A stretch of DNA of 64,000 nt from Paguma larvata (lineage: Eukaryota; Chordata; Mammalia; Carnivora; Viverridae): NCBI GenBank assembly GCA_030068075.1, contig CM057836.1, positions 70,283,788 through 70,347,787 on the forward strand, in the 5' to 3' direction. The notes beneath the pieces were generated by a model. That model searched no databases. It had not been told where the DNA came from and saw only the letters and a program-made list of their open reading frames with translations. Positions 49,401 to 51,960 of this stretch are shown piece by piece (within the stretch, counting starts at the first letter, position 1; the number at the start of each line of letters is the position of its first letter). The position numbers were made by a program, and so were the translations under genes.

Positions 49401-50512
49401 TTTGCCAGTGGTAGCACCAATGGAATGAGTATAGTACCTCAAAAGACTCCCATTTGATGGTGAAAAGAGGTGAGTGTGTATGTTTAAGCTTTTATTTTTC
49501 AAACAATATTTCATTTCGCCTTGCTGAGAATTTGTTAAATGAAATCCTAAGGGGGAAAAAAATGTGTCCGTTTCTCCAAATTGCGGGCTGTCTTCCCATT
49601 CCCATTGCCCCCATGATAAAAGGTCACAGAAAACTAAGCTTAATGACTGTTGAATCAATTTCCGAAGATGTGAGATTCTTTTATAACTTCATTAGACTAT
49701 TCTTAAGGCAGCAACACCTTAGAAACAGCACCGCCCTTTTCCAAAGAAAGGGTTCCATCATTTAAAGACAGGTGCCATAAATACAACAAAGGGGGCGGGT
49801 CCCTAGTTTGCTTAATACAGCATGTATTGAACACCTGGGTGCTCTGCCCCACTCCAGGTGACCAAGAGAAAAGAAAGGAAAAAAGACACAGTCCTAACAC
49901 TCAAGCTTTCAAAATCATCTCCAGACCACATCCTGCCAATGCACTGAACACATTCGTAACCACCCATCCCCAGTGAAAGTTTACACGAATGGCTCTCTTC
50001 ACCCTCCCGAATTGACTGGGGACACATAAATCTCTTTATCTTCATCTCATCTCTGTGAGAAGGAAGAAAGCTTGATCTTTCCCATCACTGGGCTGGGAAG
50101 ATTGAGGAAGCAGCAGTGGAGGGTTGGTCCTTACCCTTCCCTTCCCCTCCCGACTAGCACCAGAGGCAGAAACCAGGAATCTGACACCCCAGTCCTAAGC
50201 CCGCTAGTTTAGCGAGAAGCAAGAATCAAACTCCTGCTCCTTCCCGCAGAAATGCACACGGACCCAGACGCGGCCCGGCCCCATCTCCTGGGAGCTGCAG
50301 GTGGAGGCATGGTAATGGTGGACATAGAAGGCAGAGGAGAAGAGGGGCAAGCGAGCGTGTCCCCTTCGCCGTTCCCCTCCGTCGCGACGAGTAGCTGCCA
50401 AGGCAACCCGAGGCCGCAGGGCCGGGGACCCCTACTCCCCGCCCACGATGGATACCTTCGAGTACTCCTGAGCCAGCTTCTGGTACTTCCCCTGCAACTC
50501 TGCCGAGGCCAT
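598..50512 (-). CDS. PPP1R21: PPP1R21 (protein phosphatase 1 regulatory subunit 21), 5' 17 coding exons
   Basis: Seen: seventeen exons, each bounded by GT donor and AG acceptor, join without a frame break into 645 codons starting MASAELQGKYQKLAQEYSK. The KLRAQ motif that names the family is formed across the exon 1/exon 2 junction (residues 19-23). Exons 1-7 and 17 are rich in heptad-like coiled-coil sequence; exons 9-15 form a helical middle region with few charged repeats. Known: the human protein is about 780 residues, is a subunit of the FERRY complex with TBCK, FERRY3, CRYZL1 and GATD1, binds Rab5 on early endosomes and takes part in mRNA transport; biallelic loss causes a neurodevelopmental disorder. 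Inferred: the missing C-terminal ~135 residues lie beyond base 1. The start is supported by a purine at -3 and G at +4 and by family identity. No stop, frameshift or broken splice site was seen, so the gene looks intact. CDS blocks: 50456-50512, 39749-39817, 36149-36295, 33918-34019, 32661-32825, 32422-32480, 31326-31420, 27591-27643, 26951-27100, 23098-23199, 22920-23008, 20586-20722, 15956-16048, 11185-11312, 8487-8639, 4103-4195, 598-840. Confidence 0.98.
945..2115 (+). repeat. Old L1 LINE fragment (interrupted by a Can-SINE)
   Basis: A-rich sense-strand text with L1 3'-end phrasing, such as stretches around 'acccagcaattct' and 'caatgaaaatggac'. It is degraded with many stops and split by the SINE at 1334-1578. 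Confidence 0.7.
1334..1578 (+). repeat. Can-SINE nested in L1
   Basis: Begins GGGGTGCCTGGGTGGCTC. It has the diagnostic GACAGCTCAGAGCCTGGAGC segment, a CT tract and an AAATA-rich tail. Confidence 0.93.
2221..2545. mobile_element. MER2-type DNA transposon (Tigger group) with intact terminal inverted repeats
   Basis: Starts TAGTCGACCCTTGAA and ends with its exact reverse complement. TA dinucleotides flank both ends (2219-2220 and 2546-2547), as expected of TcMar insertion. The internal text matches the MER2 consensus as I know it. It is non-autonomous, with no transposase frame. Confidence 0.88.
2697..2915 (-). repeat. MIR
   Basis: Antisense MIR text: a conserved core around 'ccagcaaatggcagagccaggatttggat' region and the terminal 'tctatcacactgcct'. 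Ancient and diverged. Confidence 0.8.
3374..3593 (+). repeat. Can-SINE with long target-site duplication
   Basis: Full-length element beginning GGGGCGCCTGGGTGGCTC. The flank TAAAATAAGTATTTCCA is present on both sides (about 3357-3373 and 3594-3610), marking a fairly recent insertion. Confidence 0.95.
4103..4195 (-). CDS. PPP1R21: PPP1R21 exon 16 (residues 534-564)
   Basis: 93 nt, phase 0/0. Encodes PLLESVPYEEALANRR then VLLSSTESREGLAQQ. Donor CAG|GTATGG. It can be skipped without a frame shift. Intron 16 (841-4102) has an L1 relic, a MER2, a MIR and two Can-SINEs. Confidence 0.97.
4390..4960 (+). repeat. L1 3'-UTR fragments
   Basis: Contains sense L1 3'-end phrases such as 'gaatcactatgttgtacacct' region (about 4724-4745) and a second end with 'catatgtcaaaac' and 'caataaaac' (about 4876-4950). 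A G run lies near 4531-4542. Confidence 0.75.
5040..6105 (+). repeat. L1 ORF2 3'-region relic
   Basis: Sense L1 text typical of the end of ORF2 and the 3' UTR, with 'gaaatgcaaattaaaat' at about 5531 and 'cagtaattccattttggg' region at about 5698. Decayed, no long frame. Confidence 0.75.
6107..6424 (-). repeat. Antisense L1 3' end split by a Can-SINE
   Basis: The right part reads 'ttagtttcaggtgtacaaca' followed by 'tagtgatctgacaattct', the reverse complement of an L1 3' UTR. The left part is a short stub before the SINE at 6126. Confidence 0.6.
6126..6345 (+). repeat. Can-SINE
   Basis: Begins GGGTCCCTGTGTGGCTCAG, with the tRNA-like head, the diagnostic middle segment, a CT tract and an A-rich tail. 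Confidence 0.92.
6425..6538 (-). repeat. Old short Can-SINE
   Basis: Reverse complement of the older carnivore tRNA-SINE head and body ('gagccagccaggcac' at the right end, 'actcatgaccctgaga' inside). It lacks the long CT region. Confidence 0.82.
6563..6778 (+). repeat. Can-SINE
   Basis: Starts 'ggcacctgggtggttcag' and ends in an AAATAAATA-rich tail. The internal variant has an extra 'ttgattttgg' segment after 'caactc'. Confidence 0.92.
6780..7250 (+). repeat. Old L1 fragment
   Basis: A-rich sense L1M-like 3' text ('aaccacctaaatatccacaa' at about 7094). Highly diverged. Confidence 0.55.
7275..7700 (+). repeat. L1 3' UTR, younger carnivore type
   Basis: Clear match to the same 3'-UTR text seen at 56.5 kb, including 'aaaaagaatgaaaacttgcc' and 'gatttcactcatatgtg', followed by a GA run (about 7471-7491). 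Confidence 0.85.
7891..8096 (-). repeat. Can-SINE
   Basis: Reverse-oriented full element ending 'gccacccaggcgcccc'. The flanks 'ttctttatgcactttt' and 'ttctttacgcactttt' are the duplicated target. It lies in the same sense as PPP1R21. Confidence 0.95.
8487..8639 (-). CDS. PPP1R21: PPP1R21 exon 15 (residues 483-533)
   Basis: 153 nt, phase 0/0. Encodes IASFFSNNVDYFIASLSYGP through YKKKAAAYMKALRK. The donor AAAG|GTTTGT departs from consensus at +3 to +5 and is the weakest in the gene. Intron 15 (4196-8486) is mostly L1 and Can-SINE sequence. Confidence 0.97.
8640..9766. other. Intron 14, proximal part, no feature
   Basis: AT-rich sequence next to exon 15. No repeat family or RNA gene is recognisable by eye. 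Confidence 0.5.
9767..9955 (+). repeat. Can-SINE
   Basis: Begins GGGGCACCTGGGTGACTC. The CT tract is shortened. Both flanks carry 'ccatttata'-like duplications. Confidence 0.92.
9956..11184. other. Intron 14, distal part, no feature
   Basis: AT-rich, no element identified. Short open frames here show no codon bias or motif. Confidence 0.5.
11185..11312 (-). CDS. PPP1R21: PPP1R21 exon 14 (residues 440-482)
   Basis: 128 nt. Completes Asp440 and encodes ISKHYNQKATIEHELPTATQ through SSVVALTNGAGK, phase 0 end at AAAG|GTAAAT. Acceptor TTTTATAG. Intron 13 (11313-15955) contains an inverted SINE pair; intron 14 (8640-11184) has one SINE. Confidence 0.97.
11313..12417. other. Intron 13 sequence, no feature
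   Basis: Moderately AT-rich. No confident repeat or gene. Confidence 0.45.
12418..12570. repeat. Probable old LINE fragment
   Basis: The text around 'gtagttttagattcacag' (about 12444) is a phrase common in mammalian L1 relics. Orientation is not certain. Confidence 0.4.
12637..12850 (+). repeat. Can-SINE
   Basis: Begins GGGGGCACCTGGGTGGCTTAG. Standard body and AAATAAATAAACATTAAAA tail. Confidence 0.93.
13271..13508 (+). repeat. Can-SINE, left arm of an inverted pair
   Basis: Begins GGGAGCCTACATGACTC, with an expanded CT tract (about 13400-13450). 'agaattctc' flanks both sides. The minus-strand SINE at 13554 starts 45 bp away. Confidence 0.92.
13554..13773 (-). repeat. Can-SINE, right arm of an inverted pair
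   Basis: Ends 'gccacacaggcgcccc'. 'aattcactcct' is duplicated on both sides (about 13544 and 13774). Confidence 0.95.
14271..14375 (+). repeat. Old short Can-SINE
   Basis: Begins 'aggggtgtctggctggatcag'-like head without the long middle region, diverged. Confidence 0.75.
14470..15100. other. Unassigned intronic block of higher GC
   Basis: This stretch of intron 13 is visibly richer in G and C and lacks SINE or L1 phrases. I could not find a long frame, splice-bounded exon or known repeat in it. It could be an unrecognised old element or conserved noncoding DNA. Confidence 0.3.
15382..15521 (-). repeat. 5'-truncated Can-SINE made almost only of an expanded CT tract
   Basis: A purine tract of GAGAGGGAGAG-type repeats is bounded by TTAAAATGGGTACTTT (15366-15381) and TTAAAATGGGCACTTT (15522-15537). 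These are target-site duplications of an insertion that retained only the CT-rich 3' part. The element reads CT-rich on the minus strand. Confidence 0.75.
15956..16048 (-). CDS. PPP1R21: PPP1R21 exon 13 (residues 409-439 and part of 440)
   Basis: 93 nt, phase 1/1. Completes Ser409 and encodes TEPDGLLRTNYSSVLTNVG then AALHGFHDVMK. Donor AAAG|GTGAGG, acceptor TTCCTAG. Its length is a multiple of three and the phases match, so skipping would keep the frame. Confidence 0.97.
16490..16580 (+). repeat. 5'-truncated Can-SINE
   Basis: Starts mid-element at about 'gcgcagagcctacttgggat' and runs through the CT tract to an A-rich tail. Confidence 0.75.
16705..16905 (+). repeat. Can-SINE
   Basis: Begins GGGGCGCCTGGGGGGCTC. 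'agaaacaaaacagg' and a similar 'acaaacaaaacaggg' flank the element. Confidence 0.93.
17109..17575 (-). repeat. MaLR-type LTR (MLT1-like), antisense
   Basis: Reads 'tggtttcctagggctgcc' at the left and 'gacaattcaacccaca' at the right, with 'gattacatctgcagagatcc' inside. This is the reverse complement of an MLT1A-like consensus. It is a solo LTR with no internal retroviral frame. Confidence 0.75.
17704..17940 (+). repeat. Can-SINE nested in L1
   Basis: Begins GGGGCGCCTAGGTGGTTTAG. CT tract and AT-rich tail. Confidence 0.92.
18033..18076. repeat. Perfect 19-bp inverted repeat with a 6-bp loop
   Basis: ACTATACTGTCAGTAGGTA (18033-18051) is followed after GTACAA by its exact reverse complement (18058-18076). 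It lies in L1 sequence where the consensus, as I recall it, has no such hairpin. Confidence 0.9.
18107..18323 (-). repeat. Can-SINE nested in L1, 14-bp target duplication
   Basis: Reverse-oriented full element. GATCAACTGATTCT is perfect on both sides (18093-18106 and 18324-18337). CpGs are retained in the body ('gacgcggggcccgaac'), suggesting youth. Confidence 0.96.
18753..18978 (+). repeat. Can-SINE, first of a head-to-tail pair
   Basis: Begins GGGGCACCTGGGGTGGCTC. Its A-rich tail runs directly into the next SINE. Confidence 0.93.
18980..19200 (+). repeat. Can-SINE, second of a head-to-tail pair
   Basis: Begins GGGGCGCCTGGGTGGCTC immediately after the A/T tail of the previous copy, consistent with insertion into that tail. 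Confidence 0.93.
20372..20512 (-). repeat. MIR
   Basis: 'ccattttataaatgggaagg' followed by 'cagagaggtaaagcgaagtg' is antisense MIR core. Lies about 70 bp downstream of exon 12. Confidence 0.75.
20586..20722 (-). CDS. PPP1R21: PPP1R21 exon 12 (residues 363-408 and part of 409)
   Basis: 137 nt. Completes Ser363, encodes LEEECESSLCTSALRARNLE then LSQDMRKMTAVFEKLQTYIS and LLALP, and leaves one base of Ser409. Donor CCAA|GTATGT. Intron 12 (16049-20585) contains an L1, an antisense MaLR-type LTR and several Can-SINEs. Confidence 0.97.
21011..21054. repeat. Short tandem repeat flanking a SINE
   Basis: Two to three copies of a 17-18 bp unit, AAATATTTTGAGGAAAA. A further copy occurs after the SINE tail at about 21241, so part of it is probably the SINE target duplication. 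Confidence 0.7.
21062..21240 (+). repeat. Short old-type Can-SINE with a long GAAAA-rich tail
   Basis: Head 'gggtgcctggctggctcagg' and a short body, then a 100-bp purine tail of GGAAAA/GAAAA units (about 21134-21237). Confidence 0.85.
21241..22919. other. Intron 11 remainder
   Basis: AT-rich with no recognised element, except a perfect 17-bp tandem duplication at 22509-22542. Confidence 0.5.
22509..22542. repeat. Perfect 17-bp tandem duplication
   Basis: ACCTAATGATTACAGAT occurs twice back to back without a mismatch, indicating a recent local duplication. Confidence 0.9.
22920..23008 (-). CDS. PPP1R21: PPP1R21 exon 11 (residues 334-362 and part of 363)
   Basis: 89 nt. Encodes ETTVKLKTFSEHLTSYICFL then RKILPYQLK plus two bases of Ser363. 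Acceptor TTTTCTAG, donor AAAAG|GTACTT. Intron 11 (20723-22919) holds one short SINE with a long purine tail and little else. Confidence 0.97.
23009..23097 (-). other. PPP1R21: 89-bp intron 10 of PPP1R21
   Basis: The shortest intron of the gene here, with donor GTAATTTTC and acceptor TTTCTTTTCTAG. ATTAATC upstream of the pyrimidine tract is a plausible branch site. The frame would break on retention. Confidence 0.95.
23098..23199 (-). CDS. PPP1R21: PPP1R21 exon 10 (residues 300-333)
   Basis: 102 nt, phase 0/0. Encodes FSQYLHENASYVRPLEEG through EDTVTVL. Donor CTG|GTAATT. It is separated from exon 11 by an 89-bp intron. Confidence 0.97.
23603..23823 (-). repeat. Can-SINE
   Basis: Reverse-oriented, ending 'gccacccaggggcccc'. 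Flanks 'tgtatctcattt' and 'tgtacctcattt'. A G run lies in the purine tract near 23648. Confidence 0.94.
23824..24755. other. Intron 9 sequence, mostly unassigned
   Basis: AT-rich. A MIR-like phrase may be present near 24180-24250, too weak to call. No coding exon seen. Confidence 0.4.
24756..24998 (-). repeat. MIR, well preserved
   Basis: Antisense MIR nearly end to end: 'tactacatgccaggcacta', 'aatgaagcacagagagatta' and 'ggcagaactgggctggga'. Confidence 0.9.
25140..25723 (+). repeat. MaLR-type LTR (MLT1-like)
   Basis: Sense text includes 'ctgaggacactcaaatagcc', 'tgccacgtgagtgagccacc', 'gaattcctgacccacagaaa' and the end 'acacagcaatacctaacta', as in MLT1-family LTRs. No internal retroviral sequence is attached. 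Confidence 0.75.
25801..26031 (+). repeat. Can-SINE with unusual G-rich 5' junction
   Basis: 'agaactagctgg' flanks both sides. The head is preceded by a GGGCGGGGCGGGGGAGGGG-type run (about 25814-25836), and the body carries an inserted 'tgattacaca' after 'ggttaag'. Confidence 0.85.
26394..26890 (+). repeat. L2-type LINE 3' relic
   Basis: Pyrimidine-rich sense L2 3' text ending 'acggtacttggctgatgcac'. The 147-codon open frame across it is incidental. Confidence 0.65.
26951..27100 (-). CDS. PPP1R21: PPP1R21 exon 9 (residues 250-299)
   Basis: 150 nt, phase 0/0. Encodes LKMRDIAGQALAFVQDLVTA through DTISPLNQK, an amphipathic helical segment very close to the human sequence. Donor AAG|GTAAAG. Intron 9 (23200-26950) holds two Can-SINEs, a MIR, a MaLR-type LTR and an L2-type relic. 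Confidence 0.97.
27591..27643 (-). CDS. PPP1R21: PPP1R21 exon 8 (residues 232-249)
   Basis: 53 nt. Completes Lys232 and encodes YSQYNALNVPLHNRRHQ, ending phase 0 at CAG|GTAATG. A short exon. It leaves the coiled coil and enters the middle helical region. Intron 8 is 490 bp (27101-27590) with no repeat that I recognise. Confidence 0.96.
27839..27930 (-). repeat. Old short Can-SINE
   Basis: Reverse head and body: 'ggggcatgaactcacaaccc' and 'cctgccaagtgcccc'. Confidence 0.78.
28030..30330 (+). repeat. Ancient CR1/L2-clade LINE, about 2.3 kb
   Basis: A long C/T-rich block within AT-rich intron 7. The phrase around 29150-29210 ('aacactcttctccaagtcac' then 'caaagtaactgtc') resembles the reverse-transcriptase segment of CR1/L2 elements, and the right end (30030-30320) resembles an L2 3' end. 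Many stops; several incidental open frames on both strands. Family assignment is by eye. Confidence 0.55.
30331..31325. other. Intron 7, part near exon 7
   Basis: AT-rich, with a 24-bp A run near 31181. No repeat family or gene identified. Confidence 0.45.
31326..31420 (-). CDS. PPP1R21: PPP1R21 exon 7 (residues 200-231 and part of 232)
   Basis: 95 nt. Completes Cys200, encodes QLQLKNLHEDLSG and LEESLSIISEKVPFNDT, and leaves one base of Lys232. Donor ACAA|GTAAG. KVPF resembles a PP1-docking RVxF motif, but proline at the x position is disfavoured, so I do not call it. Intron 7 (27644-31325) contains a long LINE relic. Confidence 0.96.
31421..32421. other. Intron 6, no feature
   Basis: Unique-looking sequence. 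The segment 32120-32320 is GC-richer and open on both strands but lacks any motif or splice-bounded exon pattern that I trust. Confidence 0.4.
32422..32480 (-). CDS. PPP1R21: PPP1R21 exon 6 (residues 181-199 and part of 200)
   Basis: 59 nt, phase 0 start, two bases of Cys200 left over at the end. Encodes VKSQTLEKEAKECRLRTEE. Donor ATG|GTATGT. Its length is not a multiple of three, so skipping would shift the frame. Confidence 0.95.
32661..32825 (-). CDS. PPP1R21: PPP1R21 exon 5 (residues 126-180)
   Basis: 165 nt, phase 0/0. Encodes FFEADEQHKHVEAELRSRL through ETIEKLQNDKAKLE, a continuous coiled coil. Donor GAA|GTAAGC. Intron 5 is only 180 bp (32481-32660). One residue differs from human by memory (Met for Thr in LEMEAAQ). 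Confidence 0.97.
32888..33120 (-). repeat. MIR
   Basis: Antisense MIR layout: 'tgagcaatttccactcagtg', 'atgatctaactggatcctca' and 'aaatgagatgtgagcac'. Diverged. Confidence 0.7.
33918..34019 (-). CDS. PPP1R21: PPP1R21 exon 4 (residues 92-125)
   Basis: 102 nt, phase 0/0. Begins KSGESSSQLSQEQKS, a Ser/Gln-rich break in the coiled coil, then returns to coil with EDLQKKIEENERLHIQ. Donor CAA|GTAAGA. Intron 4 (32826-33917) carries an old MIR. Confidence 0.97.
34788..34835 (-). other. PPP1R21: Candidate 48-nt cassette exon in PPP1R21 intron 3
   Basis: On the minus strand a T-rich tract ending TATAG is followed by 48 nt without a stop (LLHFQRAFQSLVHTGS) and then a near-consensus donor, TCA|GTAAGTA. 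Both ends are phase 0, so inclusion would add 16 residues between K91 and K92 without disturbing the frame. From memory the main human isoform joins exon 3 straight to exon 4. Whether this exon is used is inference; a chance pair of splice-like sites is the alternative. Confidence 0.42.
35270..35430 (-). repeat. MIR fragment
   Basis: 'cattttgctgatgaggaaac' then 'tgaggttgcaagac' is the antisense MIR core. Confidence 0.75.
36149..36295 (-). CDS. PPP1R21: PPP1R21 exon 3 (residues 43-91)
   Basis: 147 nt, phase 0/0. Encodes the coiled-coil core (EQLKMKDQSLRKLQQ ... LQLAKRVELLQDEL) and ends in the basic stretch PRGKKNK before donor AAG|GTAGGT. A candidate cassette exon lies in the following intron. 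Confidence 0.97.
36296..37333. other. Intron 2 next to exon 3, no feature
   Basis: AT-rich, nothing recognised. Confidence 0.45.
37334..37540 (-). repeat. Can-SINE, near-consensus
   Basis: Reverse-oriented full element with retained CpGs ('caacgcggggctcgaac', 'ggaccgcgagatcatgac'). 'cccttaaacttttttt' flanks both ends. Likely young. Confidence 0.95.
37555..37662 (-). repeat. Old short Can-SINE
   Basis: Diverged reverse element ('ggggctagagctcatgac' and 'gatccaaccagatgaccc'). Confidence 0.65.
38030..38150 (+). repeat. MIR fragment
   Basis: 'gtaatgtgcttggcacgatg' and 'actcaataaatagtcacc' match the sense 3' part of MIR. Confidence 0.75.
38283..38487 (+). repeat. Can-SINE
   Basis: Begins GGGAGCCTGGGTGGTTCAG. 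'atcactaagagag' and 'atcgttaagagag' flank it. Confidence 0.93.
38947..39142 (+). repeat. Can-SINE
   Basis: Begins GGGGTACCTGGGTGGCTC. 'atatcactaagca' occurs on both sides. Confidence 0.93.
39749..39817 (-). CDS. PPP1R21: PPP1R21 exon 2 (residues 20-42)
   Basis: 69 nt, phase 0 at both ends. Begins LRAQNQVLKKG, completing the KLRAQ motif, and ends at AAAG|GTATGA. Start of the N-terminal coiled coil. Intron 2 (36296-39748) holds three full Can-SINEs, an old short one and a MIR. Confidence 0.97.
40135..40205. repeat. AT-rich minisatellite-like repeat
   Basis: The unit ACTAATACAATAAACTA recurs about three times with small interruptions. Confidence 0.75.
40447..40635 (-). repeat. MIR
   Basis: 'attatacaccaggcactgtc', 'catcctcacaaccctatga'-like text and 'cattttacagatgagcaaac' are antisense MIR. 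Confidence 0.88.
40793..40994 (-). repeat. Can-SINE
   Basis: Reverse element ending 'gagctacccagatacccc'. 'taactgtattt' flanks both ends. Confidence 0.92.
41560..41745 (+). repeat. MIR
   Basis: 'cattctgagtctcaggtaaa' and 'cgttgttgtgaggaccag' match sense MIR. Confidence 0.75.
41767..41981 (-). repeat. Can-SINE
   Basis: Reverse element ending 'gccacccgggagcccc'. 'aaacagaactctt' is duplicated at both ends. Confidence 0.95.
42787..42896 (-). repeat. Old short Can-SINE
   Basis: Ends 'gccaaccaggcgcccc', lacks the CT region. 'caaaacaaaa' occurs on both sides. Confidence 0.85.
43480..44115 (+). repeat. L2-type LINE 3' relic split by a SINE
   Basis: Pyrimidine-rich sense L2 3' text before 43762 and after 43904 ('gttcatggtagagaccac' region). 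Confidence 0.5.
43762..43904 (-). repeat. Old-type Can-SINE
   Basis: Ends 'gccacccaggtgcccc', with the body lacking the long CT region. 'aagacacct' and 'aagacatct' are the likely duplication. Confidence 0.88.
44116..45104. other. Intron 1 sequence, unassigned
   Basis: No recognised repeat or gene. Confidence 0.4.
45105..45285 (+). mobile_element. MER5A-type hAT DNA transposon relic
   Basis: 'aaaatgtggtctgcagacag', 'agcatcaccttggagcag' and 'ctgaaccagaatctgcag' match MER5A in order. Non-autonomous. Confidence 0.85.
45338..45473 (+). repeat. Can-SINE, 3'-truncated, left half of a dimer
   Basis: Begins GGGGCACCTTAGTGGCTC and stops within the CT tract, where a second SINE starts. Confidence 0.88.
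45474..45682 (+). repeat. Can-SINE, right half of a dimer
   Basis: Begins 'accgcacctgggtggctcag'. The tail ends at AAATAAAATCTAACA, which also precedes the left half, so the two share one outer target duplication. Confidence 0.88.
46262..46430 (+). mobile_element. MER5A-type hAT relic
   Basis: 'aatggttctcagactttggt' and 'catcaaaatcactgcacagg' match the MER5A left end; the right part is diverged. Confidence 0.75.
46597..46810 (+). repeat. Can-SINE with an internal copy of its own flank
   Basis: Head AGGGCGCCTGTGTGGCTCAG. CATCAGAAGCACCAAGC occurs just upstream (46580-46596) and again inside the element (46654-46670), replacing the usual 'catgatctcacggt' segment. Confidence 0.92.
46823..47040 (+). 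repeat. Can-SINE, head-to-tail with the previous one
   Basis: Begins GGGGCGCCTGGGTGGCTC and ends in an A17 run. Confidence 0.94.
47100..49025 (+). repeat. CR1/L2-clade LINE relic, clear at its 3' part
   Basis: From about 48180 the text follows CR1/L2 3' sequence: 'ccaatctttccctctttcaa', 'tttgcctgggatgctatc' and 'aataaatgtctgttgaacga' at the end. The part before 48180 is pyrimidine-rich and probably the same element, less certainly. Confidence 0.6.
49026..50254. other. Intron 1 sequence between LINE relic and CpG island
   Basis: No confident repeat. GC rises toward 50.2 kb. No exon detected. Confidence 0.4.
50456..50512 (-). CDS. PPP1R21: PPP1R21 exon 1, coding part (residues 1-19)
   Basis: Encodes MASAELQGKYQKLAQEYSK and ends at a phase-0 donor AAG|GTATCC. 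The ATG has G at -3 and G at +4, a strong context. The exon sits in the CpG island. Intron 1 (39818-50455, 10.6 kb) is the longest intron in the window. Confidence 0.97.
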
Positions 50513-50814
50513 GGCCTCCCCCGCCCCGTCCGGGCCTGGCTGCCCCGGCCGCTCAGCCCCGCCCCCCGCCCCCAACCCCAGACACGCTCCCCAGTTGGGC
50601 TCCGCCAGCGCCTCGCGGTTCGGCCACCGCTGCCGCGCCTCCTCCTCCACTTCCGGGTTCGCCCGGTGGGAGGAAGGCGGACTGGGACCAGGGGCGGGGC
50701 GACTACCGGGGGCGGGGCAGCGTCTGGGCGTCACCGCCTCACCCTTCCGCGCCTGAGCAAGTGCGTGCGCAGGCTCGCTGGCGCGCCGGGGCTCTGCCTC
50801 TGAGACCAGGGGGC

Positions 50815-50842
50815 GCCATCTTGACGCATGGCCCAAGATGGC
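50815..50842. promoter_or_regulatory. Inverted pair of YY1-type motifs with a CRE-like spacer
   Basis: GCCATCTTG (50815-50823) and CAAGATGGC (50834-50842) are exact inverted copies of the YY1 core separated by 10 bp. TGACGCAT, a CRE/ATF-like octamer, spans 50822-50829. YY1 sites of this form usually sit just inside the transcript they serve, so the pair suggests divergent starts close to 50.82 kb. Binding is inferred. Confidence 0.6.
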
Positions 50843-51334
50843 GACATAGAACGGAGAGGGAAAGAATCTAAAAAGGAAGAGAATGACGAGAGCCCACAGA
50901 ATGGGCGGGGAGAGGGGCGGTGGTTGCCAAGAGCAAAGGACCGGAAGAAGAAACATTCTAAGTGCATCAAGAATTCTGGAGGATCTTCTCTTCCCCTCCC
51001 TCCCCCTGCTGGTTCTCATGGCAACCGCCTGGCGTTTGATGGTTATAGCTTTCAGAACGTACTTGGAGAGAAAGACCTTTATATTCCTTTATCTCGTTAT
51101 CCGGATATGGTAGCACTAGACATGCCTTGCATTGTAAACTTCCCGACCTCCCCCAGATTTATAAAGCTTGCTGCGGCACCCTTCCCTGCTGCAGACCAGA
51201 CAAACCATTGGCTTATATTTTTGACATTGAGGTTTCTTTGTGTCCATTCTCTACCCACTGTATCCACTCACCCCTGTCCCCACGCGCACACCACATCAGA
51301 GCCTTTTTCAGTGAATTGGGTAAAAAGACATTAG
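50828..51334 (+). other. Divergent plus-strand ORF, 168 codons, coding status unknown
   Basis: An open frame begins MAQDGDIERRGKESKKEEND inside the inverted YY1 pair and runs 168 codons to a stop near 51334. The first third is highly charged and basic; the rest has no motif, signal peptide or domain that I recognise. The start context is weak (C at -3, G at +4). GC content falls sharply after about 51.0 kb. The most likely reality is a divergent noncoding transcript at the PPP1R21 promoter, with the frame open by chance. Confidence 0.3.
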
Positions 51335-51559
51335 GAAATTTCAGGGGATGACTCCTGCCACGTCTGCGGATAGGGTGGATGATAACGACAAATAACTGGA
51401 GAATTGAAGCAAAAAAAAGCCTGCGTGAGATATTTCATGCCGCTGTTCTTTAAAAGCTTGCCTCCATTCATCTAATGGAGGATCTAGTATATATTCGATA
51501 TTGTTCTAGGCATTGCATTTATTGCAACCTTAAAATATTCATTGATAGAAGAATAAATA

Positions 51560-51960
51560 AAATTAGAGTGTGTTTGTCATCAATTACTACACAGCACTTA
51601 AAACTAATGACCTAGATCCGTTTATGTCTGTATCAACATACTATGTTAGCAAATTGCAGTATACTATAGCATGAAAAGATAGGTTTAAAAATAAGAAACA
51701 ACACTTGTATTACTCATGAACTTGTGAAATGTATGAAAAATAGGAAAACAAGCACTGGACTGATACACATCAAGTTCTGGATAGTGGTCACCTCTAATAG
51801 GAAAAAGAAAGGGAAATGAAACAGGAGAACAAAGGAGCATAAACTTTAGTTAATTTTTTTAAGTAAATATAACAGGATGCTGACATTATGTAGTAAATAC
51901 AGACATCTTAGTTATATTGGCATTTTAGAATAGTTGAAAATTTTGATGATTAAGAAAAAC
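51560..51960 (+). repeat. L1 3'-UTR relic
   Basis: 'agttctggatagtggtcacc' and 'gaacaaaggagcataaactt' are sense L1 3' phrases. Confidence 0.6.

Larger units (their letters stand above)
50255..50850. promoter_or_regulatory. CpG island, PPP1R21 promoter
   Basis: A GC-dense block with many CpGs inside an AT-rich region, covering exon 1 and the sequence upstream. It contains GC boxes (for example 50691-50700 and 50708-50718, and a C-rich run at 50556-50575), an ETS-type core CCGGAAGT on the minus strand near 50649-50658, and paired YY1-type motifs at 50815-50842. No TATA box was seen. This is typical of a housekeeping, dispersed-start, bidirectional promoter. The transcription start is not determined by sequence alone. 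Confidence 0.9.

Noticed and set aside
50393..50406. RFX X-box-like sequence GCTGCCAAGGCAAC in intron 1
   Set aside because: Only an imperfect match to the X-box palindrome; one half-site deviates, so I do not list it as a site.
50432..51019. 195-codon minus frame starting at 51019 and running into exon 1
   Set aside because: The real start is the ATG at 50512, which matches the family N-terminus. The upstream part is probably promoter sequence open by composition, and the tail after 50456 is intron.
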